Assembly (NCBI GenBank): GCA_038030265.1
Contig: CM075940.1
Coordinates: 1,860,001-1,924,000, forward strand
Direction: 5' to 3'
From: Corythucha ciliata
Lineage: Eukaryota > Arthropoda > Insecta > Hemiptera > Tingidae
DNA: 64,000 nucleotides
Made by a program: the position numbers and the translations under genes. Positions within the stretch are counted from its first letter, which is position 1; every line of letters begins with the position of its first letter. Positions 1 through 11,109 of the stretch are shown in pieces. Under the pieces are notes generated by a model. The model made no database searches, had not been told where the DNA came from, and saw only the letters and a program-made list of their open reading frames with translations.

Positions 1-1
1 G

Positions 2-2335
2 TACCTCAAACACGCCCGTTATTTCAGTATTATTGACCTCCGAAAAGCGTACCACCAAATCCCCCTTGATAAGTCCAGCCAAAAATACACCGCATTCACC
101 ACCCCATTCGGCATTTTTAAATATACGACCCTTCCCTTTGGAATTTCCACCGGAGCCCAAATTCTAAGTCACTTGCTGGACAGTATCCTAAAAGACATAA
201 AATTCAAAGGCATTTTCAATTTTCTTGACGACATACTAGTCTATTCTAAAACCAAAGAAGAACACTTCGCCCTCCTCGATTCCCTCTTTACCAGGCTACA
301 GAGAGCCGGTCTCACCGTAAACCCGAACAAAATTAAATTCCTCCAAACTTCTGTGCATTACCTCGGTCACATAATATCAAATGGTACTTACAAAATCTCC
401 GAAGAAAGAATCAAAACATTAACCAACCTCCCCAAGCCCCGAAACTCAAAACAAATCAGTCAAGTACTTGGTGCAATCCAATTCTTCGGAAAATTTATCC
501 CAAATTTAGCCCAAATATCAGCCCCTTTAAACGCTCTCCGCAAAAAGGACACACTCTTTAATTGGACTCCAGCCTGTGAAACAGCATGGAAAACATTACT
601 ACAAACTATTTCTACTCCTCCTGTATTATCATTGCCAGATTTCACCCTACCATTCGCCCTGTTCACCGACGCCAGCAACACCGGCATAAGTGCGGTCCTC
701 GTGAACATCCACAACGATGCTTATAAACCCATCGCCTACGCGTCCAAAAAGTTAAATGAGAGACAACAAAAATATTCTACCTATGACAGGGAACTTCTCG
801 CCATACAATATGGATTGGAAAAATTCCGAATATATCTCCGAGGCCGTCATTTCCACCTCTATACAGACAATGCGGCCCTATCCTTCATTAATAACCATGC
901 CACTCAAAATCCAAGAGTACTCCGCACCATGTTGAAAATTAACGAATTCCAATTTACCACCCATCACATTCCCGGAGATCAGAACACTATAGCTGACCTC
1001 CTCAGCCGATTCCCTCACGAAAATCCAGACGCCCAAGAAACTAAAACCTATACCCTTGCCACCATTAGCGCCCAGTCTCAACACCCCCAAAATGAATCAA
1101 ACAACCTCCTTACATCCTTCCCCCTCTCGTACAACGACATTGTCCAACACCAAAAAGATGACCACGAACTTGGCCCAATTTACACCCAGCTGAAATCAAA
1201 AACTTACACAGGTCCATATTCCCTAATTCGCGGCAAAATAACCATAAAAAACCAGGCAGACCAGAACCCAAAAATTGTAGTACCCAAAAACCTCCAACAT
1301 CTTATTACTTCATATTATCATGACTCCCCCATCGCCGGTCATTTCTCATCAGAGAAAACAATTCAAAAAATAAAAGAAAATTATTTCTGGCCTAACATGT
1401 CTACCTCCATCACTAGTTACGTTTCATCCTGCGACATCTGCCAACGAGCCAAACAAAAAAATTTTTCTACGCAGCCACCCCTCGCGTCATACCCTAGCGA
1501 ATTTCCCCTCCAAAAAATTTATATTGATATCACCGGTCCACTACCAGCCTCCAACAATTTCAAATACATATTAGTAATAGTCGATGCATTTACCAAATAC
1601 ACCATCTTAAACCCTCTTAAAACAGCCACAACCCAAAGCATCATCACAGCCCTCCAAAACGAACTTATTAAAAATTTCGGATACCCAGTTTCCCTCGTCA
1701 GCGACAACGCCTCCATATTTACTAGTTCAAAATTTAGAAATTTCCTGTTTAGCTCTGGGATTCGCCACATCCTTCTCGTTCCGTATCGCCCCCAACCTAA
1801 CATCTGCGAACGCCAGATTAAAACAATCAAAACCATCATTACCACTTACCACCACTCAAAACATACAAATTGGTCCCAAGACCTATACCTCGTTCAATTT
1901 GCTCTAAATACGGTGCAAAATGCATCAACCAAGCACTGCAGTTCCCTACTAATGTTTGGAAGACATCCCAATACCCCCCTCGACCTGCAGTGGCATCTCT
2001 ACGACCTCCCTAAGTCCGTTTCCCCACAAATATTTAACAAAGCGCTTCAAAACCTAAAAAAGGCCCACCAAAAGATGGAAACGCAGTACAACAAGAGCAC
2101 TGGACGTGTCACATTCAAAATAGACGACATCGTAGTAATAAAACAGCACCTCCTTTCAGACTCGTCCAAGAAATTTACCCAAAAATTATCCTTAAAATAT
2201 AGTCCTCCCCATAAACTTATAAAACAGATAAACAAAACGTCATTTATAGCCATACCTCTTGATAGTTCCGATGATCCCCCAAAACAAAGAATAGTCCATC
2301 AAACCCAAATTAAACCTTATAAACAACGGAAATAA
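2..2335 (+). CDS. Ty3/Gypsy retrotransposon pol (RT-RNase H-integrase), 5' truncated by window edge
   Basis: The reading frame is open from base 2 to the stop at 2333-2335, so the gene enters from outside the window; the first internal ATG (173) is not a real start. Reverse transcriptase shows LPFG near 133-145 and the catalytic FLDD at 221-232. RNase H follows with a FTDAS motif near 663, DREL near 767 and YTDN near 861. The integrase has an HHCC zinc finger (final CDICQ near 1432) and the DDE residues in YIDITGP (about 1525), SDNAS (about 1699) and CERQIK (about 1806). No frameshift or stop interrupts about 778 codons, so this is the best preserved element ORF in the window. No chromodomain is recognisable. 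The codons are strongly A/C biased. The element makes a nuclear-integrating cDNA copy of itself. Confidence 0.93.
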   Translation, partial: YLKHARYFSIIDLRKAYHQIPLDKSSQKYTAFTTPFGIFKYTTLPFGISTGAQILSHLLDSILKDIKFKGIFNFLDDILVYSKTKEEHFALLDSLFTRLQRAGLTVNPNKIKFLQTSVHYLGHIISNGTYKISEERIKTLTNLPKPRNSKQISQVLGAIQFFGKFIPNLAQISAPLNALRKKDTLFNWTPACETAWKTLLQTISTPPVLSLPDFTLPFALFTDASNTGISAVLVNIHNDAYKPIAYASKKLNERQQKYSTYDRELLAIQYGLEKFRIYLRGRHFHLYTDNAALSFINNHATQNPRVLRTMLKINEFQFTTHHIPGDQNTIADLLSRFPHENPDAQETKTYTLATISAQSQHPQNESNNLLTSFPLSYNDIVQHQKDDHELGPIYTQLKSKTYTGPYSLIRGKITIKNQADQNPKIVVPKNLQHLITSYYHDSPIAGHFSSEKTIQKIKENYFWPNMSTSITSYVSSCDICQRAKQKNFSTQPPLASYPSEFPLQKIYIDITGPLPASNNFKYILVIVDAFTKYTILNPLKTATTQSIITALQNELIKNFGYPVSLVSDNASIFTSSKFRNFLFSSGIRHILLVPYRPQPNICERQIKTIKTIITTYHHSKHTNWSQDLYLVQFALNTVQNASTKHCSSLLMFGRHPNTPLDLQWHLYDLPKSVSPQIFNKALQNLKKAHQKMETQYNKSTGRVTFKIDDIVVIKQHLLSDSSKKFTQKLSLKYSPPHKLIKQINKTSFIAIPLDSSDDPPKQRIVHQTQIKPYKQRK

Positions 2336-2719
2336 TTGTAAATAAAACCTTTTTTCACCCATAATAAATTATTCAACCCACAAAATATAACCCCCCCCCC
2401 CCAAATCCACCTTCATGTTAACCATCCCGGCAACCCAAACCTACCATGTGCCCACGCTAAGCCCCGTTGAAGCTTTCTTTCAGCAACAACATCCCCTCAT
2501 CATCACCACCATTACCATCAACAGCATCATCACACAACAACTCCCGTCCCGTAAAAGCAAGCCACCACCACGGAAGACCTTTCAGCCACACATCCCCCGC
2601 CAATCCAACCCAGCAACCAAGGAATACCCGGGACCAGCCACACCAGGACCCCCAACCTCCAAGCATCACTGGATCGATGATTGCTCCCGGATTTCGAGTT
2701 TCCCCACCCCCGGGGAGAG
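2336..2719 (+). other. Gypsy 3' untranslated segment, poly-C run and polypurine tract
   Basis: Between the pol stop and the LTR lies non-coding, C-rich sequence with a run of 12 C at 2391-2402. A proline/threonine-rich open frame (2415-2747) runs into the LTR, resembles nothing I know and is probably chance. GGGGAGAG at 2712-2719, immediately before the TGTG that opens the LTR, is a good polypurine tract for plus-strand priming. Confidence 0.55.
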
Positions 2720-3362
2720 TGTGACCGTTATAAACGCACACATTTAAAATTCGCGGTGATAGTTTCACCCCTCACCGCATCACCCAATTCTTTATTAGAA
2801 TTATAAATAATTAGAAAAATAACGAAGGCCGTGAAGAAGGAGGAAGAGGAGAAAAAAGCCCCGCGGATCGCCAGACACTCCCGCCGCAGGTCTCCGCCAA
2901 GAAGAAAGGGGCCAAGCCGAAGAAAAGAGCCCGCGTCCCTGGAAGAAAAAAGGAAATCAATCTGTTCCCAAATTTAATATTATCCCCAAAATACCAAATA
3001 CAAACTTGGTTGTGGCATTTCCCCCTTTTTCCCTTCACCAGAGAACCTCGGACGACATCTACACGTAATCAATCGCCGGTTGGCCAACCTAAAGACAAAT
3101 AGTGAGTGATTGTGTAGAATAAGTTATATTTTAGGACTTACCTTAGTCATAAGCCGTTCGTAGTAAATAATTTTTATGTCATAAGTCCCTTGTAAACTAT
3201 TTCGACCACTTAATATAATTGTGTCCACCCAACTCTCTTTATTATTATTTTAAATCCGAACCAATTTTCTCCCCTTCATCCAAGGTTCGTCGTTGATTGA
3301 GCCCTAGTGCTAGGCGACGGACTCCCTTAAATTGTTGGCCCTACGAACCCCTAGGCCACACA
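2720..3362 (+). repeat. Putative 3' LTR of the upstream Gypsy element
   Basis: The segment starts TGTGACC directly after the polypurine tract and ends GGCCACACA, giving matching TGTG...CACA termini over 643 bp. It holds a TATAAA near 2730. The 5' LTR lies outside the window, so the pair and the target duplication cannot be checked. Its right end falls inside the 3' end of a P-element transposase frame on the other strand, so insertion into that relic is the simplest reading. Confidence 0.55.
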
Positions 3363-5420
3363 ATAATACCTCTAATGAAAATATTTTTATGATCTGACAA
3401 TGAGCTATTATTTTCTTTTTCTTGAATGTGGAAATCGTCAAAGGAATTAAACAAATATCTTATAGTCTCTAGTCTTTTATGGGTTAACAGTGTCATCTTA
3501 TTTACTTCTGAGAACAACGTATTTGTCGACTCAAACTCCCTAAAAGTTCTTTCTGATTCCTGGCAGATTAGACTTATACTTTTCGAGGGGATATGAAGCC
3601 CCCCTTTGTTCTTCGAAGCTATGAGAGCACTTTCATCCCTTACTTCGTGTGACATGCACTCGATACACTGAATACATTTCCATTGTCTTCTAAGTGACCT
3701 TTCCGCAAAACAAGATATATAACCGACAACATCAGAAACGAACTCGTTAAGTGGTTCAAAAGTGCTATTACAACAATAATCGTGATCGTGAAGGATGGCT
3801 GAACTGGAAGCATCGTAAATACTTTCTTCGTGGGGTTCTTTTTTTTTACAAACGCTGCTCGGAACGTGCAGAATGTCAGTGGAATTCAAAGCTACACAAT
3901 TTGCTCCTTTTGTGACCTTGAACCTGTTATTAGTAAGGGAACGTTTGTACGAAGCTTCGAACTGCATTGCAGTGGGGTTATTGTTGAACCCTCCCTTCGA
4001 CCTAATGTCGCTAAAAAAAAGTTCAAGGTGATCCTGACTAAGCTTATAAGTAAGAAGAAAATCTAACTGTGGATTCTCAGTGTTTATATACTCGAAATAT
4101 AAACTTTTGATGGCATGTATACCTACAACAAATCCTAAAAACCCTGTCTTGCGATTGCTTTTCAAAACTGGCATCCCTTGTACAGTTAAATTTCTGGTGT
4201 AATCATTAGCAAAATCCATAAAATTGAATAATTCCCCGTCATTACCCTTACACAAAGTTTTTTCAAAATTTCTTGACATAAGATTCCGGGAATTTAGTAC
4301 ATCGAACAAATTATTGAGTATTCTCAGGAATTCGGTGGTGGCCTTACTCCCTTTAAAATTTACGTCGCCATTACTTTCTCTTAAGTAGTCAATTGCGTCT
4401 CCGACGCTATTGCTTAGTAACTGAGCTGCGAGTCGAACTTTCATTTTTTCTCGGAAAAAAATTACGTGGCGGCTAGTCAATTTATTTGCAACATGCATTC
4501 CTGTTTTTTCTTGAATATCGTGCAATTTGTGGATAAATCCCCAAGAAATCGCTTCTCCCTTTTTGTTCTTCAGTTCAAAAGCAGCAAAAGTGTTTCGGAC
4601 CAACTTCAACATATGACTTACGTCGAGCATCGTAAGTATTTTTTTTTGTCAAACATGTGAACCATGGAGTAATATTATTTATTTCGAACGATGCTCCGAG
4701 TTCTTTAGCCATTCTCAAATTGCTTTTTGCCCCGTCAAATGTTACGCATACAACATCAATGCCACATTTAGATACTTCGTCTATTATGTTCCTTACAATC
4801 ACAGACCTGTGGTATCCATTAATTCCATTAACAAGATAATATGCTACTGGTATTTTCCACGAATCATTTATGGCAGCAAGCATGACCTTTTGCATAAGCA
4901 AGCTTTTTAAGAAATTGCTTATGGCTTTTGCGCGTATGCTCATAAAGACGTTTTTTCTGGGAGTATTAACTTCAGACCTAGCCATTTTTAGTGAAGAAAG
5001 CAAGTTCTTGGAGGATCTTTTAGGTTTTTTAAAATTTTGTGGAGGTTTTTCGGGAGGGTTTTGAGATGATGCATTTTCCTCACAAGACATAAATGGATTA
5101 GAAACGGGACATGGAAACACATTTCAGCGGGCATTGCTAACAGTGGGTTGACTAGTCTTGTCCATTGGTAGCAGTTGATGATCTACTTTGTCGTTGATGT
5201 TAGCGATTTCAATTACTGGGGAGTTACACTGGAAATTATTTTGAATGTCAGAATATGATAATTTAGGCCCATGCAAAGTTGGAACGGCAGTTTTAAAGAG
5301 TCTTGTAACGGACGGAGAAACAGACATGAATTTAGGTTCAAAATGTAACGAACAAACACTGGCTTCCGGACCTAGATGTTCGTCTGGACGGCCAATAAAG
5401 GCAAACCAAGCATCACGCAT
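3363..5420 (-). pseudogene. P-element/THAP9-type transposase relic
   Basis: Read on the minus strand, the N-terminal part (5420 to 5127) holds the second half of a THAP zinc finger (VCSLHFEP and a KTAVPTL-like AVPTLF box). The same frame then meets a TGA at 5124-5126 and continues through an RNase H-like catalytic region containing VTFDGAKSN near 4735. A frameshift at the T/A run near 4640 leads to SHMLKLVRNTF and later QDHLELFFSDIRS with NNNPTA, which are the P-family C-terminal landmarks. The first zinc-ligand half of the THAP domain is missing, perhaps on an upstream exon. The 3' end is cut by the Gypsy LTR, which supplies the last few codons before the stop. It would encode a cut-and-paste transposase but is dead because of the stop, the shift and the truncation. 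Confidence 0.85.
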
Positions 5421-5674
5421 AAAAACCGTGAAAAAAAAAATTAATTTTCCTCGAAATCACTGTACTTTGTCGTTATGTGAAATGAGCTATTGACCTGAAT
5501 TGAATGAGAGTTAAAAAGTACTTCACAGGTTGATTGGGTTTTTGCAAGAGGGCATGAACAGAAAACGGGGGAATCCTTGTTAATTACCTCTTACAATAAC
5601 GAATTCAAATGCTGTTAGAGAATGAACCCAAAAAATCGACAGCAATCCCAATAAAAATGCAAAACGAAGGCGAG

Positions 5675-5821
5675 TAAAGCTTGGTTTCCCTAGCGGCGCA
5701 GGATCCTTAGCGCTGCGTGTTTCTAATTGTTTCCCAGTTGAAAAGTGAACATGTTAGCTTAGAAATGAGTTTGAAACACGCTGCGCTAAGCGTTTTGCGC
5801 TGCTAGGAAAACCCCGCTTTA
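5675..5821. mobile_element. Foldback (hairpin) MITE with 49-bp arms
   Basis: Arms 5675-5723 and 5773-5821 are imperfect inverted repeats (about 80% by eye), starting TAAAGC and including a TAGCGCTGCG-type core, with a 49-base spacer. Nothing is coded. The flanks 5422-5674 and 5822-6349 hold no gene or repeat I can name. Confidence 0.7.
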
Positions 5822-6349
5822 GGCAAAATTTACCTCACTTTAAGTAAACCAAATACAAATATACCATTAAGCTCAAAACGTTTTTGAAAATAATTAGAAT
5901 TGCCTATTTTTAAGGGGGAGGGGAGCTGTCAATTAAGTCAAGGCAAGAGCTGAAAATTAAGTTACATTAATAAATTAACAGATTCTCAACAAATAACTGC
6001 AAGCTTACCTGCTATCATTAGGAACCGTAAAAAAACTCATACACCTCTCATCTCCTGCATTCCATTTAGAAGCACACCCTTTCACACAATACTTCCTGAT
6101 GAAAACCATTGCGGTCGACGCGTTCAATCAAGCAAGAAGCAGAAAATACTAAAAAAAAAAATAGCAATTAGGCAGCAAAGTCACATGTACAGTACGTTCG
6201 CCTCATTCGAAATGATAGTTTTCGTTTCGTTTGGTTGGCCGTTATAAATAACATCACAAGGAAGGTTCTACAATCTTCCCACCAACCATCCAAAAGTCAC
6301 GATTACCGCGCACTCTGTTTGTCTGGTAAGCCGAACTAAAGCCAAGAAA

Positions 6350-8024
6350 TTAGTCCGAACTTCCTTCGCTGTGGGTTAAGGGGACGTGGTACTGAGTATC
6401 ACCTGAATAAGAATTATCTTTATCGTCTGAGAGGGTTGAATATTCTATTTTGGACTCATCAAATCTGCAGTCTCTCGAACTTATGATTTTGCGAGTTGAC
6501 GGAAGCCACAAGCGATATCCGCCTCCGCAGTAGCCTACGAAGACACCACGGGCTGCCCTTGGAGAAAGTTTCTCTGGCTTCGGCATAATAGTGTGCCAAG
6601 TTCGACAGCCGAAAATCTTCAATTTTGAGAGATCCTTTCTTCCGTGCATCAATTCTGCTGGTGTCTGCCCTCGTTTTAGTGTTGATGAAGGGGTCCTATT
6701 TAGTTCAAAAGGCCGAAAATTTTATCCCCATTAATACTTGGGTTTTCCCGAGTCGAGTATTTTTGTACGCACCTTCTCAACGAGAGTCCGATTCATCCTC
6801 TCCGATTTTCCGTTCATCTGAAGGGAGTAACTTGTTGTATATTCCTACAGGATTCCTTGCGATTTGGCGAAATTTTTGAGCTTATGAGAGGTGAATTCAC
6901 TACCATTATCCAGCCGTAGTCTTTTAACTGATGAACCCATTTGAGTTTGATTGTTGAATGCGATCAGGTTGTCTCCGGCTTCTCCCTTGTGTTTAAGTAA
7001 CTTTACCACAACAAAGTGAGAATAGTCGTCCAATATTACCTGAAAGTACCTTTCGCTGTCTTTCGTAGCTGGCGTTATAGGGCCACAAATGTCTCTATGT
7101 ATCAGTTCTCCGACGCTAGAAGCTCTTTTTTCATTTCACTTGAAAGGCAGCCTTGTTGCTTTGCTTTCGACGCAGATAGTGCATTGTTTCTTCGGTGACG
7201 GGAGTCCAAGTTGGTCGAGGGCTTCTTTTCCTGCGTGTCCTAGTCGTCTATGCCACAGTTCGTCGTTTTCCATTACGATATTGCAGTTTTCAGTGGTTGG
7301 CTCGGTGAATTCGAGGACGTAGACCACATTTCTTTTCTCGCACTGTAATTTTTGTGTTCTGTTGGCACATATGATTGCTTTTTCTTTGAGCATCACAACT
7401 TTGATTCATTTTTCGACCATCTTCGATACGTAAAGTATTGTGCGTCAATCCGGGGACTATCAAGGCTTTGATTGTGACTGTTTGCTCTTCACAATGAACT
7501 TTCATCTGTCCGAGTACTTTACCGTTCGCGATGTGGATATTGACATCCCGACCAAGCTCCGTGACGTTTGTCATGACGGGTAGCATTTCTACTCTTACGA
7601 AATGATTACTCGCTCCGGAGTCGATGACGAAAGATTGACGAGGGATATCCTTTTTACCTTCACACACGTTTGCAGCAAACAATGCGATATCTTTAGCAAC
7701 TTTGGCTTGTTCTGACCTGTCAGGCTGGAATCTTCGTCTGAAACTGTGACCACGACCTCTTCCCCGAGAGCACCTTTTTCTTCTCGGGCAGTTCACCTTG
7801 AAGTGTGTATTTTCGCCGCAAATGAAGCATCCTTTTCCACCCGACGAGTTCATCGTGGTTGAGCGGAAGCTGATTTCCGATGAGCCTCCCGCGTCGTGCT
7901 TATGTATCATTTTTAATTCTTCATCCAAAAGACGAGCTTTGACGAAATCCATCTTTAGATCCAGTACCGTTTCTAATGTGGTGATAACTGTGTCATACTT
8001 GTCATGATCGTACTCATGCCTCAC
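6350..8024 (-). pseudogene. Ty1/Copia gag-pol relic (gag C-end, protease, integrase)
   Basis: On the minus strand 8024 to 7404 reads as the end of a Copia gag with a CCHC knuckle (CFICGENTHFKVNC, about 7820-7780) followed by a protease with VIDSGASNHF (about 7625). After a shift, 7396-7136 is the pre-integrase zinc region (ELWHRRLGHAG ... CTICVESKA). 7033-6845 carries part of the integrase core with RLDNGSEFTS. 6845-6652 has the ERMNRTLVEK motif in broken frames, and 6652-6350 is the post-core region with LKIFGCRTWH and GVFVGYCGGGY. RT and RNase H are absent. Several frameshifts separate the pieces, so no polyprotein can be made. Confidence 0.85.
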
Positions 8025-8049
8025 TCCAACTCCACATAGACGCCCCTCT

Positions 8050-8218
8050 GATTGACATTCTACACTTGCAATTGTTTCCTTTTAAACCATATGTGTCTCT
8101 TTCCTTTTTATCCCTTAGTTCCTTTTGATGATTAAAATAAATGATATAAAAACTATTCAAAACTCGTGTCTCCGTGTTTATCCCTCATTAATACACAATA
8201 GTTGGCGACGAGGATGGG
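8050..8218 (+). repeat. 3' part of a Gypsy 5' LTR plus primer-binding site
   Basis: An AATAAA signal (about 8138) and a TCCCTCATTAATACACAAT terminus precede GTTGGCGACGAGGATGGG (8201-8218), the usual position and form of a Gypsy tRNA primer-binding site. The left LTR boundary is not visible. It directly precedes the protease/RT relic. Confidence 0.55.
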
Positions 8219-9440
8219 GAAAACCGCACCTTCTGAGTTCAATAGAATATTATCACAAATTTTACAAGGACTCAGGTTCATTCATGGTCGCTCTCAGCGT
8301 TTTGAGGTCGATTCTGGCGCAAAATTCTCGATGCTGAATGAAGCCGATTTTCAGCGCTTAAACTTTCCACTTAAACTTCAAACTCCAAATATAGCATTCC
8401 GATCATGTTCTGGCGATATTATTCAACCGATCGGTAAAGTTCAAGTTCAAGTTTCGTTTAAAAACAAGACTACTACAGGTGATTTGTACATCGTACCTAA
8501 TGGTCACTCTGCTCTCCTTGGCCGCGCATGGATTAGGAGTCTTAAAATCAACCTACACGAGATCGATTCTGAAAATCTCTCAATTTCCTCTGCAAACAGT
8601 ATTTCGCCTGTTGATCTCGTTCCTAAGATTTATCAAGAATTTGCCCACATCTTCGAGAAAAAATTGGTTGCACTCCAAATTTCGAAGTCAATCTCCAGTT
8701 AAGAGAGGGAGACAAGCCAATTTTCACAAAAGAACGCAATGTTCCATATTCTTTGCACCAAAAAGTTGAGAAGCAACTCGATTCCCTGGAATCCAGTGGC
8801 ATTATTACACCTGTTACAACAAGTGATTGGGGATCTCCTATTGTCGTCATTCCTAAAGCAGACGGAGGAGTAAGGATATGCGTCGACTATAAATGTGGCG
8901 TAAATGAGCGTCTTGTTAAAGCAAGTCACCCCATCCATCGAGTCGAAGACGTCTTGAACAACCTGCGTGATTCCCGTTATTTTTGTAAGTTAGACTTGTA
9001 TAAAGCTTACTTACACATCAAAGTGGACCACGAAAGTTCCCTCATTCAAACCATCACAACGCACAGAGGAACATACAGAATGAATCGTCTCAGTTTTGGT
9101 GTAGAAACCGCACCTTCTGAGTTCAATAGAATATTATCACAAATTTTACAAGGACTTAGAAAAACCTAGCATTATTTCGACGACATCATCGTCCATGGTG
9201 CATCACTTCAAGAGTGCCATGAGAATATTTGAAGCGACTGTCACAATTCGATCTCCATCTCAATAAAAACAAATGCCAATTTTTCGAACAAAAATCGAGT
9301 ATTTAGGCCATATAATCGAGTTCAATAAAATTAGAACAAATCCAAACAAGGTGCGTGCTGTTAACGAAATGCCTCGACCTCGCAACGTTCAAGATATTCG
9401 ACGTTTCCTTGGGCTTGTCACTTATTACTCGCGTTCATTC
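8202..9440 (+). pseudogene. Gypsy protease-RT relic lacking gag
   Basis: Just after the primer site come 52 bases (8221-8272) copied from this element's own RT (identical to 9105-9156). Next is an aspartic protease with FEVDSGAKFSML and the flap/core GHSALLGRAWI (8300-8560). A shift near 8670 leads into the RT: GIITPVTTSDWGSPIV, RICVDYK, LDLYKAYLHI and an intact FDDIIVHG near 9178 that lies after an in-frame TAG (9167). A second stop follows at 9230, then the RT thumb (EYLGHIIEF). Homology ends near 9440, where Harbinger-like sequence begins. Gag is missing entirely, replaced by the RT duplication. Confidence 0.85.
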
Positions 9441-10018
9441 AGCAAGAGAGCTGGACGAAGAATCTTCTGGATACACTCAAACTAAAAAGAAAAGTTCCCT
9501 TGAATCTGACGTTGATAAGCTGTGCACAGTCATGAAACAATGCGCTTGTTCTCCTCCGCCAACCTCCCAGATGATGGACGAAGAAACAATGTTTCCTATG
9601 TCTCTCACCAAGGACTTAAAAAGCATTCCCGAGGACAGAAGAATATTGGCAAAATGTGAGATGATGCAAGTGCTTCAGAAGTATAAAAATGGCCAACCAC
9701 CTCACCGTCACTATAACACTGGACAATACCAGCAATCGTCGTAATTCCACTCAATGTATCCTCCTCATAATTACTACCCGCCAACTATAAATATTTATTC
9801 ACAAACACAAAGCAATAATTTTGATCTACGCTCGCCACCACGAATTCATCCGCAAGGGAACAAGAGGGTCAAACTCAAATCAATAATAATGAGGGCCAGC
9901 AGCAAGGACCCTAACAATCCTACAATTCCGCTCAACTTTCACCAAAAACATAATAGGTGCTTACGTGTGATTCATTCCTTTGATATTTTTTTGGATTTTT
10001 TACTTATTGTTTATTGTT
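9441..10018 (+). pseudogene. BESS-motif protein C-terminus (Harbinger accessory-type)
   Basis: The + frame contains a BESS-like motif, MFPMSLTKDLKSIPEDRR followed by a helix ending MMQVLQKYK (about 9590-9690), then a glutamine/histidine/proline-rich tail. An in-frame TAA at 9742 splits the tail, which continues to 10018. MADF/BESS proteins are common partners of PIF/Harbinger transposases, and a Harbinger transposase N-terminus lies convergent on the other strand right after it. The MADF half is absent, lost at the junction with the Gypsy RT near 9440. Confidence 0.6.
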
Positions 10019-10320
10019 AGTACATATTGAGTAAAACTTTGCACTCATTAAATTTTGTCAAACTTATTATTGCGATCCTTTCCTCCACTGAAATGCACTT
10101 CCTCATATTTGTATCTACCAAATAGAAGTGGCGCTTCAATTTTCCGATGAGAGTGTCAAAATAAACAGGTGACATACGGTAAAAGTTGAAAAATGTTGAT
10201 ACATCTTCCCTCAGAACTCCTTGCTTGCAAGCAAATGCACCTAACTTCAATCTCGAGCTGTTTAGGGGATGGCACCAAAATATCCTCCTTCTATTTTTCT
10301 TTTTCTTTGCAATTAAATGT
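10017..10320 (-). pseudogene. PIF/Harbinger transposase N-terminal fragment
   Basis: Minus-strand frame with RRRIFWCHPLN, STFFNFYRMSPVYFDTLIG and CISVEERIAI, the typical N-terminal helical region before the DDE domain (family: WVHP ... YFRMS ... FDxLL ... ISPEERL). It runs into a stop after about 100 residues and the catalytic domain is missing. With the preceding BESS fragment it forms the convergent two-gene layout of a Harbinger-type element. Confidence 0.7.
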
Positions 10321-11100
10321 GAACTGAAAGTGAACTGAACTACACTCTACACTGCCATATTTTCTACATCAACAGCGGCTAGAGCACGGCTGGAAGTAAT
10401 CGTAAAAACTGGTGGGTAGTATTGATACACCACCGTAAGTTTTTGACGTGAAACATCTTTTTTAGTTTTTTGTTTGGGAAGAATAGTTATTTATTATAAA
10501 AAGTGAAAAACTAGACCATAAGGCCTATCAACAGGATTTGTTTTCAAAATTTTATCTCACGTATTTTCTGATATAGAGGGGGGGGGGACAGGTCATGTCG
10601 TCACGTCTGACGTCATTACTTCGTCCATGTTTGACTTAACAATTTGAAAAAAATACATTTGTGATCCTTGGACCAAGCTCTTTCCAATGACACCCCACTC
10701 GACGGGATAATTTGAATTTGTTTTTTATGCCCCCACTTTCTTCGTCACTCCGGGGAGTGGAGGAAAATAAAAATTCATTTTTTATGATTGAACTTGAATG
10801 TCCTTCACTCATCACACAAGTATGCAACATTTCAAATTGCTAACACATTTCAGTGCTGAGATATTTGAGCGTTTCACTTCAACGCTTGTCGTTACACCAC
10901 ATAGCCATTTTAAATCAGCGTCCCGAAGCTCTTCCTGGAAAATTCCCCGACGGATTGGCACTCGGCCACACGGAAGATTTTCGACGGTCACAACAAAACT
11001 TGGAAGGATTTGAGCCAATCATTTTTGGACACATTTGGAGATAAAGGTTGGTCTGACGTTGCGTTTGCTTATAATTTTAGGTATATAAAAGGGCCACTAA
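10321..11100. other. No gene identified
   Basis: AT-rich sequence with a G10 run (10578-10587) and no recognisable coding or repeat structure. Confidence 0.4.
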
Positions 11101-11109
11101 CATAATATG

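Noticed and set aside
460..2253. Minus-strand open frames under the first Gypsy pol
   Set aside because: Antisense shadows of an intact RT-RNase H-integrase frame, with no motifs.
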